A program made the translations under genes and the position numbers. A DNA stretch of 64,000 nt, taken from positions 806,001 through 870,000 of the forward strand of contig JANFOG010000001.1 of assembly GCA_024336345.1 (NCBI GenBank), in the 5' to 3' direction. Shown piece by piece: positions 1 to 9,449 of the stretch. The notes beneath the pieces were generated by a model, which saw only the letters and a list, made by a program, of their open reading frames with translations, was not told the origin of the DNA and searched no databases. This DNA is from Mariannaea sp. PMI_226. Its lineage: Eukaryota; Ascomycota; Sordariomycetes; Hypocreales; Nectriaceae. How positions within the stretch are numbered: position 1 is the first letter of the stretch; each line of letters opens with the position of its first letter.

Positions 1-513
1 GTTGACGCAACGGGTGAGGTAGTGGAGCTGGGGAGTGGTAAGGATCTTGTAGTCGGTGTAGTCGGTGTTGGTGGCCTCGAGGGCGTCGGCGAGAGAAGAG
101 ACGAGGGAATGGCCCGAAGGGCGAGTATCGCGGCCGTAGACAACGCGACCCGAGGTGGTAAGGTCGATCTTGAGCTGGGCAGCGAGGGCCTTGTAGGTGT
201 CGAGCAGCTCCTGGTCAGACTGACAGTTGACAAGCTTGGTAGCATATGCCTCCCAATCCTGCTCCAGCATCTCACCCATGGGGTCCACGATTTTGACACC
301 ATTATCGGCAGCAGGGTTGTGGCTAGCTGTTACCATGACACCGATGGCTTGGCCATTGAGCTTGCGGCTGCGCAGGCCGGAGAGGAGACCAACACGAAAG
401 GCGACGCCGTCAAGCAAGTCTGCCTTCATGCGGAACCCCGCAGTGCCGTACTTGTATGTGTGCCCAGCGACGATGGGGTGTTTGGCCGAAGCCTCGAGGA
501 ATTTGGCGTCCAT
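1..513 (-). CDS. pcm1: Phosphoacetylglucosamine mutase, N-terminal part (runs off left edge)
   Basis: This gene codes for the enzyme that converts GlcNAc-6-phosphate to GlcNAc-1-phosphate in the cytosol, on the route to UDP-GlcNAc for chitin, N-glycans and GPI anchors. The first 171 codons are in the window, in one exon with no stop, and the rest lies left of base 1. The start is the ATG at 513, the first in frame. The active-site loop of the alpha-D-phosphohexomutase superfamily is present as VTASHNPAADNGVKIVDP, with the phosphorylated serine at S64, where human AGM1 also has it. Further conserved blocks are KYGTAGFR (21-28) and VYGRDTRPSG near residue 120. The upstream sequence is CT-rich on the sense strand, typical of fungal leaders. 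Identification is firm; only the C-terminal domains are unseen. Confidence 0.93.
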   Translation of the reverse strand, partial: MDAKFLEASAKHPIVAGHTYKYGTAGFRMKADLLDGVAFRVGLLSGLRSRKLNGQAIGVMVTASHNPAADNGVKIVDPMGEMLEQDWEAYATKLVNCQSDQELLDTYKALAAQLKIDLTTSGRVVYGRDTRPSGHSLVSSLADALEATNTDYTDYKILTTPQLHYLTRCVN

Positions 514-2608
514 GGCTTTTGTTTGAGGATTGGTTTCTCCCAAGGATAGCGATAAGAGGAGAGGGTGTATGGGTATAATTATGAGGAGAGGTAATGGGGA
601 GGAGAAGAGAAGCGGAAGAGAAGAAAGAGAGTGTTGCGCTGACAGGATCTCGAGAATGCTTTATAGTATGAAACATCCGTCGATGGAACGGTCCCAAAAA
701 TATAGAGGGGCCCTGGGGGGGGAGAGGGAGGGGTGTCCATGGCGGGGGAGTTGGAGGGGATTTGGGCCGTAGGTACGGACGTAGCACCGCCAGGTACAAC
801 CAGATCCCAGGTGCCAAGGTGGAGCAAAAGGTACCAATGCTGCAAGCTGAAAATTGGTGGCATACGGCGGTATATTGACAGAATGGATCCTTAAGCGTAC
901 TAATAATATCATGCAAGAAGAAGGCCAGGTACCTATATTTCTACCTTACTGCATCTTACCTTACCTTGGGTATGTGCCTCCTGTTCCTCGCTGAGGGGTC
1001 GCCCCTCAGCTTAGTAGATAATAAATCCGTGGTTGGTTGGGCGTTTTCAAGCCGCCCATCTCATCCAATGTTGGTGAATTGATTACAGCCGCCACCAAGC
1101 CAGACGGCGAGTACTTATTTCAAACTGTGCCCCTTGGTTTTGGGTTGGTGGTTGTTTGCTTTGAACATGGCAATCAGAGGAGCTTTTCTTTCGAGCGTTC
1201 CCCCCCCCTCTCCGTCCCACACAGCTCGCTGCGCCTGGCTGGAACTGTCCTTGGATCGTCCCAGTGGCTTGGTGCCATTGTCTGGGCCTGAGACTTACGA
1301 GCTGTGGGTGCTTCGGGAGGAGAACGCTCCTAGTTATGGCAACTAATCTACCTACCTATCTAAGGCAAAAAGTAGATCCTCAAGGTAAAGCAAGTAGTTA
1401 CCTCTTGGCACTCAACCTGGAGAACGTATGGTCCCCCTCAAGGTCGCGCCAGCTGTGTTGAGAATGTCTCAGCTGCCTTGCAATTTGAAAATTTCGTTCA
1501 GATTGGGCTCGGCGACCTAGATTTGCGAACCAGCTCTCCTGTCGGGGTTGCATTGCACTTGCAGGTGGCTGCTGCATCTTCATTGATTGGGCTGTTCGGG
1601 CTTTACTTATGGGATTAAAGCACGTACCTCACGTCAGCAAGCCCCCAGATCTGGTGAACTGCCACCAGGAAGAGATTTTAATTGTCTCACGGGACTCTTG
1701 TTCCAGGGCTTGAAATTGCTGATAAAGGTAACTACACTGTTAGGGATTTAAAAAAACAACAACCCAATTTTGAATACCTTGTGTATTTAAGGGAACAAGA
1801 AAGGCCTGATATATACATGTAAGAATAATGCTAGCACTCCATGCTACTCTCATCGGGATATTCACTGTTTATTGACTGACAAACTACCGTATAAATTACG
1901 TTATGCGAGAGGCAGATTGTCACTACAATTTATCATGTATGCCATGTTAACAAATGTTTCCCGACCAATCTCTTATAAGAAATCATCAATTAGGCCATCC
2001 ATTCTACGTATTCGTAAATTTCGCAAGCAAAACCAGCTCCTTGTTCCTGTCTCTCGGTCTGAAACATAATTATGTACTCACCCTCAATCAAGCGGCTCGT
2101 GTCCGTGCTTTCTCGCAAGAGAGATCTCCTCTCAACGGTGCTTCCATCCCTGTCTAGCTCGCTGGCCAAGCTCCAACAAACATTTCAGCCGGGCCTATGG
2201 CACCTAGTGCACAAGTGAACAACCTCTTAGATACAGCTGTACGCCTCCTGCGACCCCGTCTCGTTCGTATACATAAACTTTATTATGGGTAACGTTACTT
2301 TATCTCTCCAACTTATGTAGTTACTAGAGTGACACGGTGCCTTGAAGGGTAAGGTGGGTACGTACCTCGAGGATGTGCGCGCACGTGCTTTCGTGTCACC
2401 GGCAGTCCTGATACCAACCAAACGCGACTTATGCCACCGTGACTCTCCTCCACCTCTGCAACCTCAACGAAATCTTTTTGGAAGCCTCGCTATCAGTTGC
2501 AGCGCTGTGCACTACACCATCTTGAAACCCAGTCCCTTCTGGGCTGGTTTTTGGAATAATTCTTCCCAGTGTATTTGGTTGCGCTCCTGGTCTCATCCAC
2601 AAATTGTC
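514..2608. other. Intergenic region between pcm1 (-) and mus81 (+)
   Basis: This 2.1 kb divergent interval has no ORF with a plausible start and fungal-type coding. A purine-rich block at about 583-632 is the CT-rich leader of pcm1 on its own strand. The stretch 1700-2340 is AT-rich and holds no recognisable repeat or RNA gene. The open frame continuing upstream of mus81 from 2342 starts at TTG and has no ATG before 2609, so it is treated as leader. Confidence 0.5.
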
Positions 2609-4348
2609 ATGGAAGATTCCGAATCTGCAAACCCTCAGCTCCTGGCTTGGGTCAAGGAATGGTTGGACGTAGCGCGTGAAAGGAATTCCAAAGGAGTTAC
2701 CGCATACAGAAACGCCTACAATTCTCTCAAGGCTTGCCCCATCACATTTGATCATCCTTCTCAGCTGCAACAGCTGAAAGGGTTTGGGCCGAAGCTATGC
2801 GAAAGACTCGAAGATCAGTTGAAGAAACACTGCCAACAGAATGGACTCCCTATGCCAGAAGACCCGAGAAATCGCAAGGCCGCTGGCGAGGATGATGCCG
2901 AAAGCGCTCCGAAGCCTGCTAAGAAGGCACGGAAACCCAAAGCCTACGTCCCGGCCTTTCGGTCAGGCGCATATGCCCTTGTTGTTGGACTTGCAACACA
3001 GGACGAGAATGCCTCTGTCGGTATGACTAAAGCTGAGCTGATTGAGGTTTCGCAGCCTTACTGCGACTCGTCATTCACAGCCCCAAATGATCCAACCAAA
3101 TTCTACACTGCGTGGAACTCAATGAAGACTTTGGTGCAGAAGGAGCTTGTCTATGAGCGTGGGCGACCCTTGCGTAGGTATGCTTTGACTGATGAAGGGT
3201 GGGATGTTGCCAAACGGATCAAAGAGACTGCTCAATGGCAGGCGGATGCGAACAATGACGAGGCGACGTTTTCAGGACCGCAATCCAACACTGCCAACAC
3301 AATACCTCAACTAAGGCAGGGGTCACCTTCGGTAGAAGTTGCAGAATCCAGAGATGCCCATACGTCATCATACCAAGATCTTGTATCGGACGGTCCGATT
3401 GTAGAAGATGACAGCGGATTGCCCACGTTTTCCATCATTCGGCTACCCCCAGGATCCTTTACAGTTCATCTATTGCTTGATGTCCGAGAGGTTCGAGCCA
3501 AGACCGATCGGGATTACATGCAGGAGGAACTGGCGAAACAAGGAGTCAAGCCCATCATGAGGAGTTTGGAACTAGGCGATGCTCAATGGATCGCAAAGTG
3601 TCATGATCCGGCACTGCTTTCACAACATGGGGCTGAGGGTGACGAAGTTGTCCTGGACTGGATTGTCGAACGGAAACGCTTGGATGATTTGATTGGCAGT
3701 ATCAAAGATGGCCGGTTTCACGAACAGAAATTCCGACTTAAGCGCTCAGGAGCCAAAAAGGTCATCTATATCATCGAAGAAATCACCATGGATCCTGCGT
3801 CCATTGACAGGTACAGTGAAGCAGTGCAGTCTGCCATCGCGTCCACACAGGTTGTCAATGGATACTTTGTGAAGAAGACGACCAAGATGGACGAGACCAT
3901 CAGATACCTGGCCCGAATGACTGCAATGCTGAAACGAACGTACGAGAGACAAAGCTTGCATGTCATCCCCACAAATGTTCTCACGGCTCAAAATTATCTT
4001 CCCCTCCTCAACCATCTTCGAGACAAGCAGCCATCAACTGGATTTTATGTTACCTATCCGGCATTTTCGTCGCTGGCATCAAAGTCAGGTGCAATGACTC
4101 TTCGAGATCTGTTCTTGAAGATGCTGATGAACACGAAAGGGGTGACTGGAGAGCGGGCGATCGAGATTCAGAAGAGGTGGAAGACCCCATATGACTTTGT
4201 AAAAGCATACAAGGCGTGTGGTACAGGACCGCAAGGCACCAAACGGAAGCAAGATCTTGTCTTCAGCCAGACTAGCCATTTAGTTGGGCGCAAGAAGATA
4301 ACAAAAGCTCTGAGCCAGAAGATAGCAGAGGTGTGGGGGACTTCATAA
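2609..4348 (+). CDS. mus81: Crossover junction endonuclease MUS81
   Basis: This is the catalytic subunit of the Mus81-Eme1/Mms4 structure-specific nuclease, which cuts 3' flaps, stalled forks and Holliday junctions in the nucleus. The gene is intronless and encodes 579 residues, close to the yeast proteins (about 600). An N-terminal helix-hairpin-helix is visible around residues 50-70 (QLKGFGPKLCERLEDQL), followed by a basic linker and a winged-helix segment. The XPF-family nuclease motif GDxnERKx3D is intact: G323-D324 and E354-R-K-R-L-D-D, with a C-terminal HhH region after residue 500. The start was put at the ATG at 2609 because the frame upstream opens only at a TTG. It converges with riboflavin synthase, with 102 bp between the stops. 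The Eme1 partner is not in the window. Confidence 0.95.
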   Translation: MEDSESANPQLLAWVKEWLDVARERNSKGVTAYRNAYNSLKACPITFDHPSQLQQLKGFGPKLCERLEDQLKKHCQQNGLPMPEDPRNRKAAGEDDAESAPKPAKKARKPKAYVPAFRSGAYALVVGLATQDENASVGMTKAELIEVSQPYCDSSFTAPNDPTKFYTAWNSMKTLVQKELVYERGRPLRRYALTDEGWDVAKRIKETAQWQADANNDEATFSGPQSNTANTIPQLRQGSPSVEVAESRDAHTSSYQDLVSDGPIVEDDSGLPTFSIIRLPPGSFTVHLLLDVREVRAKTDRDYMQEELAKQGVKPIMRSLELGDAQWIAKCHDPALLSQHGAEGDEVVLDWIVERKRLDDLIGSIKDGRFHEQKFRLKRSGAKKVIYIIEEITMDPASIDRYSEAVQSAIASTQVVNGYFVKKTTKMDETIRYLARMTAMLKRTYERQSLHVIPTNVLTAQNYLPLLNHLRDKQPSTGFYVTYPAFSSLASKSGAMTLRDLFLKMLMNTKGVTGERAIEIQKRWKTPYDFVKAYKACGTGPQGTKRKQDLVFSQTSHLVGRKKITKALSQKIAEVWGTS

Positions 4349-4450
4349 ATTGTGACGATTGAGATGACTGAGATGAGACATGATATCCAAGATTTAACCA
4401 TAATGAATATACCCAACAAATTTGAATCCTTTTTTTTTCTCTTTTTAATC

Positions 4451-5220
4451 CTATGACTGAGCCTGTGCAACCATCCTCTCAACTGACTTTTCGATGATCT
4501 TCTCCAACAAAGGGATCGAGGCACTACCAGAGTCTGCGCTCAGAATTCCCACCAGAGACTTCTCGGCATACTTAGCCATCATATCAACCTCAATGTTGAC
4601 AGTTTCTCCCTTCTTCTTAGCCGCGACCACAACCTTTTCTTGGGTGTAGGCAATCAACATCACCTCCCACCAGCCTTCAACGTCGTTAACTTTGGTGATG
4701 GTCAAGCTTGTGCCGTCAATGGCAATGTAGCCCTTGTATACGACGTAGCGTAGCATGTCAGGTCTGGTAGGCTGGAAGCGGAAAGTTAGGGCGTTACCGT
4801 CCTGCTCAACAGATAGGATAGTAGCAGTAGTATCGACGTGTCCCTGGACGAAGTGACCGCCCATGCGGGTATCGGCGCGGACGGCGCGCTCCAGGTTGAC
4901 CCTGCTTCCCTTGACTAGTGCGCCAAGGTTGGTGATGCGCAGAGTCTCGGGGGCGACGCCAACAGTGAAGGACTCTGGGTTGAAAGAGGTGACGGTGAGG
5001 CAGACACCGTTGATTGCAATGGAATCGCCATCATGGCAATCGCTGAGAAGCGAAGAACCGGAAGGGATGGTGATGACCATAGAGGTCCCGCCGGTAGAGT
5101 CATTGGTGTCAAGCTTGGAGATGACTGCATGAGAGTGTGAGATGCCGATAGCTGTGATGAAGGTATGAAGGGGGCCGACAACTACTCACCTCCAATGTCC
5201 TCAACAATTCCGGTGAACAT
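4451..5220 (-). CDS. rib5: Riboflavin synthase
   Basis: The enzyme joins two 6,7-dimethyl-8-ribityllumazine molecules to give riboflavin, the last step of the pathway, in the cytosol. There are two exons, 5220-5190 and 5124-4451, with a 65 nt intron between them, giving 234 residues (yeast Rib5 has 238). The tiny first exon supplies the invariant N-terminus MFTGIVEDIG, which fixes both the start and the splice. The protein is an internal duplication of lumazine-binding folds: the first carries NGVCLTV, the second GGHFVQGHVD and DGTSLTITK. It diverges from acl4 over an 807 bp shared promoter. A reading that began at the later methionine at 5080 would lose the conserved N-terminus and is wrong. 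Confidence 0.95.
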
Positions 5221-6027
5221 TATGGCGACGGGTTCTGTGAATTAATTCTTTTTGGTCGATTGTGAGTTACAATAAAGCCCGATATATGGAGAGAGGTAAG
5301 TATTGGGTGAGGTTGATGGACGACTCACCGAAGTTGAATAGGTGGGCAAGCAGAAGCGGGGGGGAGGTTCCGAGAGACTCCGTTTATACGCACCAGCAAT
5401 AACTAGTTTCAAGAGAACTGCTGTGAAGGCAATGGATCCAGATGAGCTAAAGCTCGGCAAGTGAGGCTATATAAATATGGGTATTCACCGCGAAGCCAAA
5501 AATCTAGAATGTTTTTCTTCTCGAAGAGATGACAAATGATGCGTCAGTGTGACGACCGGAGGGGCTCGGAGCTTGAAGTGCACCAAAGGCCCTTTGAGAG
5601 AAGGCGGCGGATTGTGCCCCTCCTTCTCCCCCCGCGAATTGTGCAATGGCTTGGTTGCACCTACCTACCAGCGTGCCTACCTCCTACTGTATGTAATTTG
5701 TGCCCCGCAGCTGGTCTTCTTATCGATAACAGCCCACCTAATTTTTTTCCTGCTTCCTAAATGCGGCGCTCGTTGACCTCGTTGGCGACAGGACCTGAGC
5801 CGGTGTACGAAGCGATTTTATTCATAAACGCATGCCGTCTTAGAACATCTTTCACTTCTTCCTTTTCCGGTTCCAGCAGCGATCTTTGAATTCGTCGAGT
5901 TCACGATACCGTTATTGCCCTCCTTAATCGAGCCTCGGCTCTCCCTCAAAAATTAATATAAACAAAAAAACCGACATCTCTCTTCATCAACCACCCACCC
6001 CCACCAAAACAGAGTCAGTTTTCAACA
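5221..6027. other. Shared promoter region, rib5 (-) and acl4 (+)
   Basis: This is a divergent interval without a gene. CT-rich sequence at about 5848-5872 and the CA-rich leader just before 6028 belong to acl4. A TATATA-like stretch lies at 5468-5475. Several CTACC motifs occur around 5660-5690. Open frames here are short and lack coding character. Confidence 0.45.
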
Positions 6028-7116
6028 ATGGCCCCGTCACGGCCTGAACACAAAAAAGGAAAGCTTGATGTGGCCAAGCTCCTCATCGATGCCCAAACCC
6101 AGCTCGAGGTCGGAAATCTGGTCGAGGCTTCCGACATCGCCCAGCAGGCTCTCGATTCCACTGGAGCAGGCGGCGACTTTGAGCTCAGCGCCCTCAACCT
6201 TTTGGGCACCATCCACGTCGAGGCCGGCGACATTGACGATGCGCGGGCCTACTTCATGCGCGCCGTAACCCTCGATTCGGAGGGAGCTGTGGACGAGAAG
6301 GTCGGTGGTGGACCCGAAAAGTTCCTCCTACTTGCCCAGCTCAGCGAGGAAGGTGGCCAGGACAGCGTCAACTGGTTCGAGCGCGGTGCCGCTGCCCTGC
6401 GGAAACAGATCCAAGCTCTGACCGACCTCGCCACATCAAAGACGCCTGAACAGCAGGTAATGCTTGAAGAAAAGCAACAGAAGCTTGGGGGAGTTCTCTG
6501 TGCCGTCGCTGAGGTCTACATGACCGACCTGTCATGGGAGCCCGATGCCGAACAGCGCTGTGAAGCTCTCATCACGGAAGCGATGCTTATCGCTCCCAAT
6601 TCCTCCGAGACATGGCAGACTGTCGCAAATGTCCGCGTCTCCCAGCAGCGTGTTGACGAGGCCCGCGCCGCTCTCAAGCGCAGTCTCGAGTTGTGGCAGG
6701 ATCTTCCCGACAACCACCCGGCCATCCCCGAGTTCCCGACCCGCATTGGCCTCTCTCGACTGCTTCTGGAGACTGAGATGGAGGAAGAAGCGCTTCAGGT
6801 ACTGGAGCGCCTGGTAGCAGACGATGACACAAGTGTCGAGGCTTGGTACCTTGGCGGCTGGTGCCTCTACATCACGGGCGAGAAGATGCCGAACGAGACC
6901 AAGACTCTCTGGAAAACTTCTCGGCAGTGGCTCAGCCAGTGCTTGAAGCTCTATCAGTTGCAGGATTACGAAGACATGCGCCTTGGCGAGCATGCCCAGG
7001 AGCTCCTGGCTAGCATCAATAAAGCCATTGGTGAGCCCGTTGAAGGTGAGGAAGATGGTTGGGAAGATGCTAGCGATGAGGATGGCGAGGAGGAGGATGA
7101 GGAGATGCAAGGTTAA
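6028..7116 (+). CDS. acl4: Assembly chaperone of ribosomal protein L4 (Acl4-like TPR protein)
   Basis: In yeast, Acl4 binds nascent Rpl4/uL4, keeps it soluble and escorts it to pre-60S particles in the nucleus. This single exon encodes 362 residues (yeast Acl4 387). The protein is built of TPR-like helical pairs from residue 10 to about 330; examples are ASDIAQQALDSTGAGGDFE with ALNLLGTIHVEAGDIDDARA, and later ALQVLERLVADDDTSVEAWY. It ends in a strongly acidic tail (EEDGWEDASDEDGEEEDEE), a usual trait of chaperones for basic ribosomal proteins. The start sits in good context after a CA-rich leader. Identification rests on overall TPR layout and acidic tail, so a different TPR chaperone remains possible but less likely. 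It converges with the Gir2-like gene. Confidence 0.85.
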   Translation: MAPSRPEHKKGKLDVAKLLIDAQTQLEVGNLVEASDIAQQALDSTGAGGDFELSALNLLGTIHVEAGDIDDARAYFMRAVTLDSEGAVDEKVGGGPEKFLLLAQLSEEGGQDSVNWFERGAAALRKQIQALTDLATSKTPEQQVMLEEKQQKLGGVLCAVAEVYMTDLSWEPDAEQRCEALITEAMLIAPNSSETWQTVANVRVSQQRVDEARAALKRSLELWQDLPDNHPAIPEFPTRIGLSRLLLETEMEEEALQVLERLVADDDTSVEAWYLGGWCLYITGEKMPNETKTLWKTSRQWLSQCLKLYQLQDYEDMRLGEHAQELLASINKAIGEPVEGEEDGWEDASDEDGEEEDEEMQG

Positions 7117-7640
7117 ATATGCTGCTTTTATTTCTTTTTTCAAAAGGTGATGATGAAGTAACAGTTTGGTTGATACGACACGTGAAAAGAATAAGGGCAT
7201 TTAGACGGCGTTTTGGGGGGGTAGATAAATAGGCATGTCTTGAATGAGGGGATTGATTCCCGACGATATAAGTAAAGATTTTATGGGGAAATACTTTCCC
7301 GACATCTATATACCCAAGATTTTCATGGGCAAAAGTTCCTTTAGTGTGCATACCGAGCCTTCTAGAGAGCGAGTTGTTCTCTTCTTTATCTTCTTTTTTC
7401 TGTGTCGTCTCTTGTGCTCAACGTTTGGGATTCCCCTTTCCCGTCTTTGGTTGAGGCTTGTTGTTTCATCGGCCTCAACGTAGGTAGGCTACTTGTTACC
7501 CAGCACAATAAATTCCATCAAATTACTCCCCCGGACCAAAAAAAAACTCCCAAATAATGCTGTCTCTGTGTCCAAGCCTCTCAGACTTTTCTTCGTCGTC
7601 TTCTTCTTCGTCTTCTTCGTCTTCTTCTTCTTCTCCTCCC
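7117..7640. other. Convergent 3' region, acl4 (+) / gir2-like (-)
   Basis: No gene is visible. The interval holds the two 3' untranslated regions. At 7590-7640 there is a CTT/CGT trinucleotide repeat (GAA/GAC on the minus strand) directly after the stop of the minus-strand gene; see the findings. Confidence 0.5.
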
Positions 7641-8413
7641 TTACGCCGCCTCCACCTTAAGCTTCTCGATAGCCTCCACGGGCACATCTTCATCATCTTC
7701 GTCAACCTTGCCTACCAATCCTTGCTGCCATAGCTGCTTGCCCGTAAGTCTGGCGGGTTCCTTGATCTTGGCCTTCTTGAGCTCCGCCAGGCGCTCCTCC
7801 TCCTCACGCTGGCGGTTCTCCTCCATCTCCTTGAGGAAGCCCTCGCGCCACTTGAGGAAGGTCTCAGGCGTCACGGGGGTGCCGTGGAACTTCTTGTTCT
7901 CCTCGCGCTCGGCGGCAAGGAGCTTCTCCTCGTGCACCTTTGCGGCGGCTTCTTTCCTGTCCTGGACCAGCTGCTCGGCGGCTTCCTTGAGGGCGGATAC
8001 GATGGTGAAGATCATGGCCATGCCGAGGTTCTCCTGGATAGTCTCCTCGAGCCCGGCGAGGAGCTGCTCACGATCATCGGCGATGCTAAAGTGTTCGTGG
8101 GAGACGGCATCGGCGGGGGAGAGGATGTCGAGGTGGGGCGCTTTCTCAGGGTAGTCTTCTGGGTAGCGCACTTGCAAAAGCATTGTGGGAGGTTCACGGT
8201 CTTCCTCATCTAGAATATCCAAGGCGACTGATACTCTGAATTCGGTCTCAGATATGTCTGGAGAGTTCCAAAAGAAAAAGAGGTCAGTCGAGACCTCGTG
8301 AGGTCTAGCGGGGCACGGGTTGTTTGATAGAGAAGTTGTGCTGTACCTGTGATTTCCTCGGGGAAGATGGACTCGAGCACCTCGCGCTCTTCGATCTGGT
8401 CTTCCCGCCCCAT
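7641..8413 (-). CDS. gir2: RWD-domain protein, Gir2/RWDD1-like
   Basis: Yeast Gir2 binds the translation factor GTPase Rbg2 and the Gcn2 activator Gcn1, so this protein is expected to act at ribosomes. It has two exons, 8413-8347 and 8257-7641, with an 89 nt intron, giving 227 residues. The splice restores EEITDISETEFRVSVALDI. Residues 1-110 form an RWD domain with the signature RYPEDYPEKAPHLDI (YPxxxP-type turn). A charged helical stretch, coiled-coil like, follows (EEKLLAAEREENKKF, then EMEENRQREEEERLAELKKAK). The C-terminal part has the LTGKQLWQQGL block found in the RWDD1 branch and an acidic patch. It lies convergent to acl4. Other RWD families (GCN2, RNF25) carry extra kinase or RING domains that are absent here. 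Confidence 0.85.
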
Positions 8414-9449
8414 TTTGAGATGGCTTGTGGTTTAGAGGACAGAGGGGAGGGTGTTATTGGTGGTTGGTGGTGGTGATATGAATCCAAAAAAGTTGGATTC
8501 CTTCTATCTCTCTCTCTGTCTCTGTGCCTTTCTTACTCGGACAATGGAGACCTGACGTGCACAAGTGGGATGGAAGTGGGATGGGTCTCCATGGCGGGAC
8601 ACTTCTGTAACAGGCTTAGCGTGATTGAGAACACCCAGCCTTTTGGAGCAAAAAAAAAACGTTGGTCAAGGTCCCGACTATGGGCGGCAGAATTTACTGA
8701 CCGCCCAAGCACAGCAGTCCATATTGGGCTTAGATCTCTTGCCGCCCTAAGAGACACCCACAACGCCAACTCTCGGTTGAAGGCTGCGTTGCGTTGAGCA
8801 CCAGTGGAAGACTTATGCAATTAATCACATACCTTACATTACGGCATAAGCGCGGCATTTATGCAAATCGGCTTGGCTTCAAACGGCTTTAACTGGTTAT
8901 AGTTTAGTCTCCTGCGGCAACCGCTTTTATGCAAGTTTCTCTTCCGTCCCCTAATTACCTACCATCAACCAATCCGACTTCATCGGACCTGAGCCATTAT
9001 CGTTCCGCTCCCCGGTTTCCTCTTACCGAGGATATTCTTGGCATTTTCTCGGAGGCCCCTTGTTCGTTTCTTCCCTTTTGCGTGATGAAAACTGTCTCGG
9101 GACCAGATCACCCGACACCGCTAGTTGATTCAATTTGATAAAATGCCGAATTTCTTTGGTTGCCCTTGGCGGCTGTGGGTGTGGTCAAGGTAACATCCGC
9201 CATACGGAATTGTATCAAAAGTCCATCTTAGGATGTGATGTCCGTCTATCGTTTGTAACATAACTGTCTCCTATAGACTCCAAGAACACCCTTTTCCGCT
9301 AAAGAAAAGAAAAGGAAGACGATCTTACCCCGTGATATATAGAGATGTGGCGTGTCTTTCTCCTTGGGTAAATAGTTAGCTTGCCGTTCCCTGCCAAACG
9401 ACCCTTGGTAGCCATCAACACGAATACGGCAAGCTTATAACAATTCATG
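8414..9449. other. Intergenic region upstream of gir2-like gene, downstream of kinase
   Basis: This 1.0 kb interval has CT repeats just upstream of the gir2-like start (minus-strand GA-rich 8500-8525). I see no coding ORF. A 69-codon plus-strand frame with an ATG at 8929 has no recognisable features and is not called. Confidence 0.45.

Noticed and set aside
22..549. Plus-strand ORF of 175 codons
   Set aside because: It is antisense to the phosphoacetylglucosamine mutase coding sequence, which carries the clear TASHNP active site.
6532..7200. Minus-strand ORF of 222 codons
   Set aside because: It is the antisense shadow of the TPR protein acl4.
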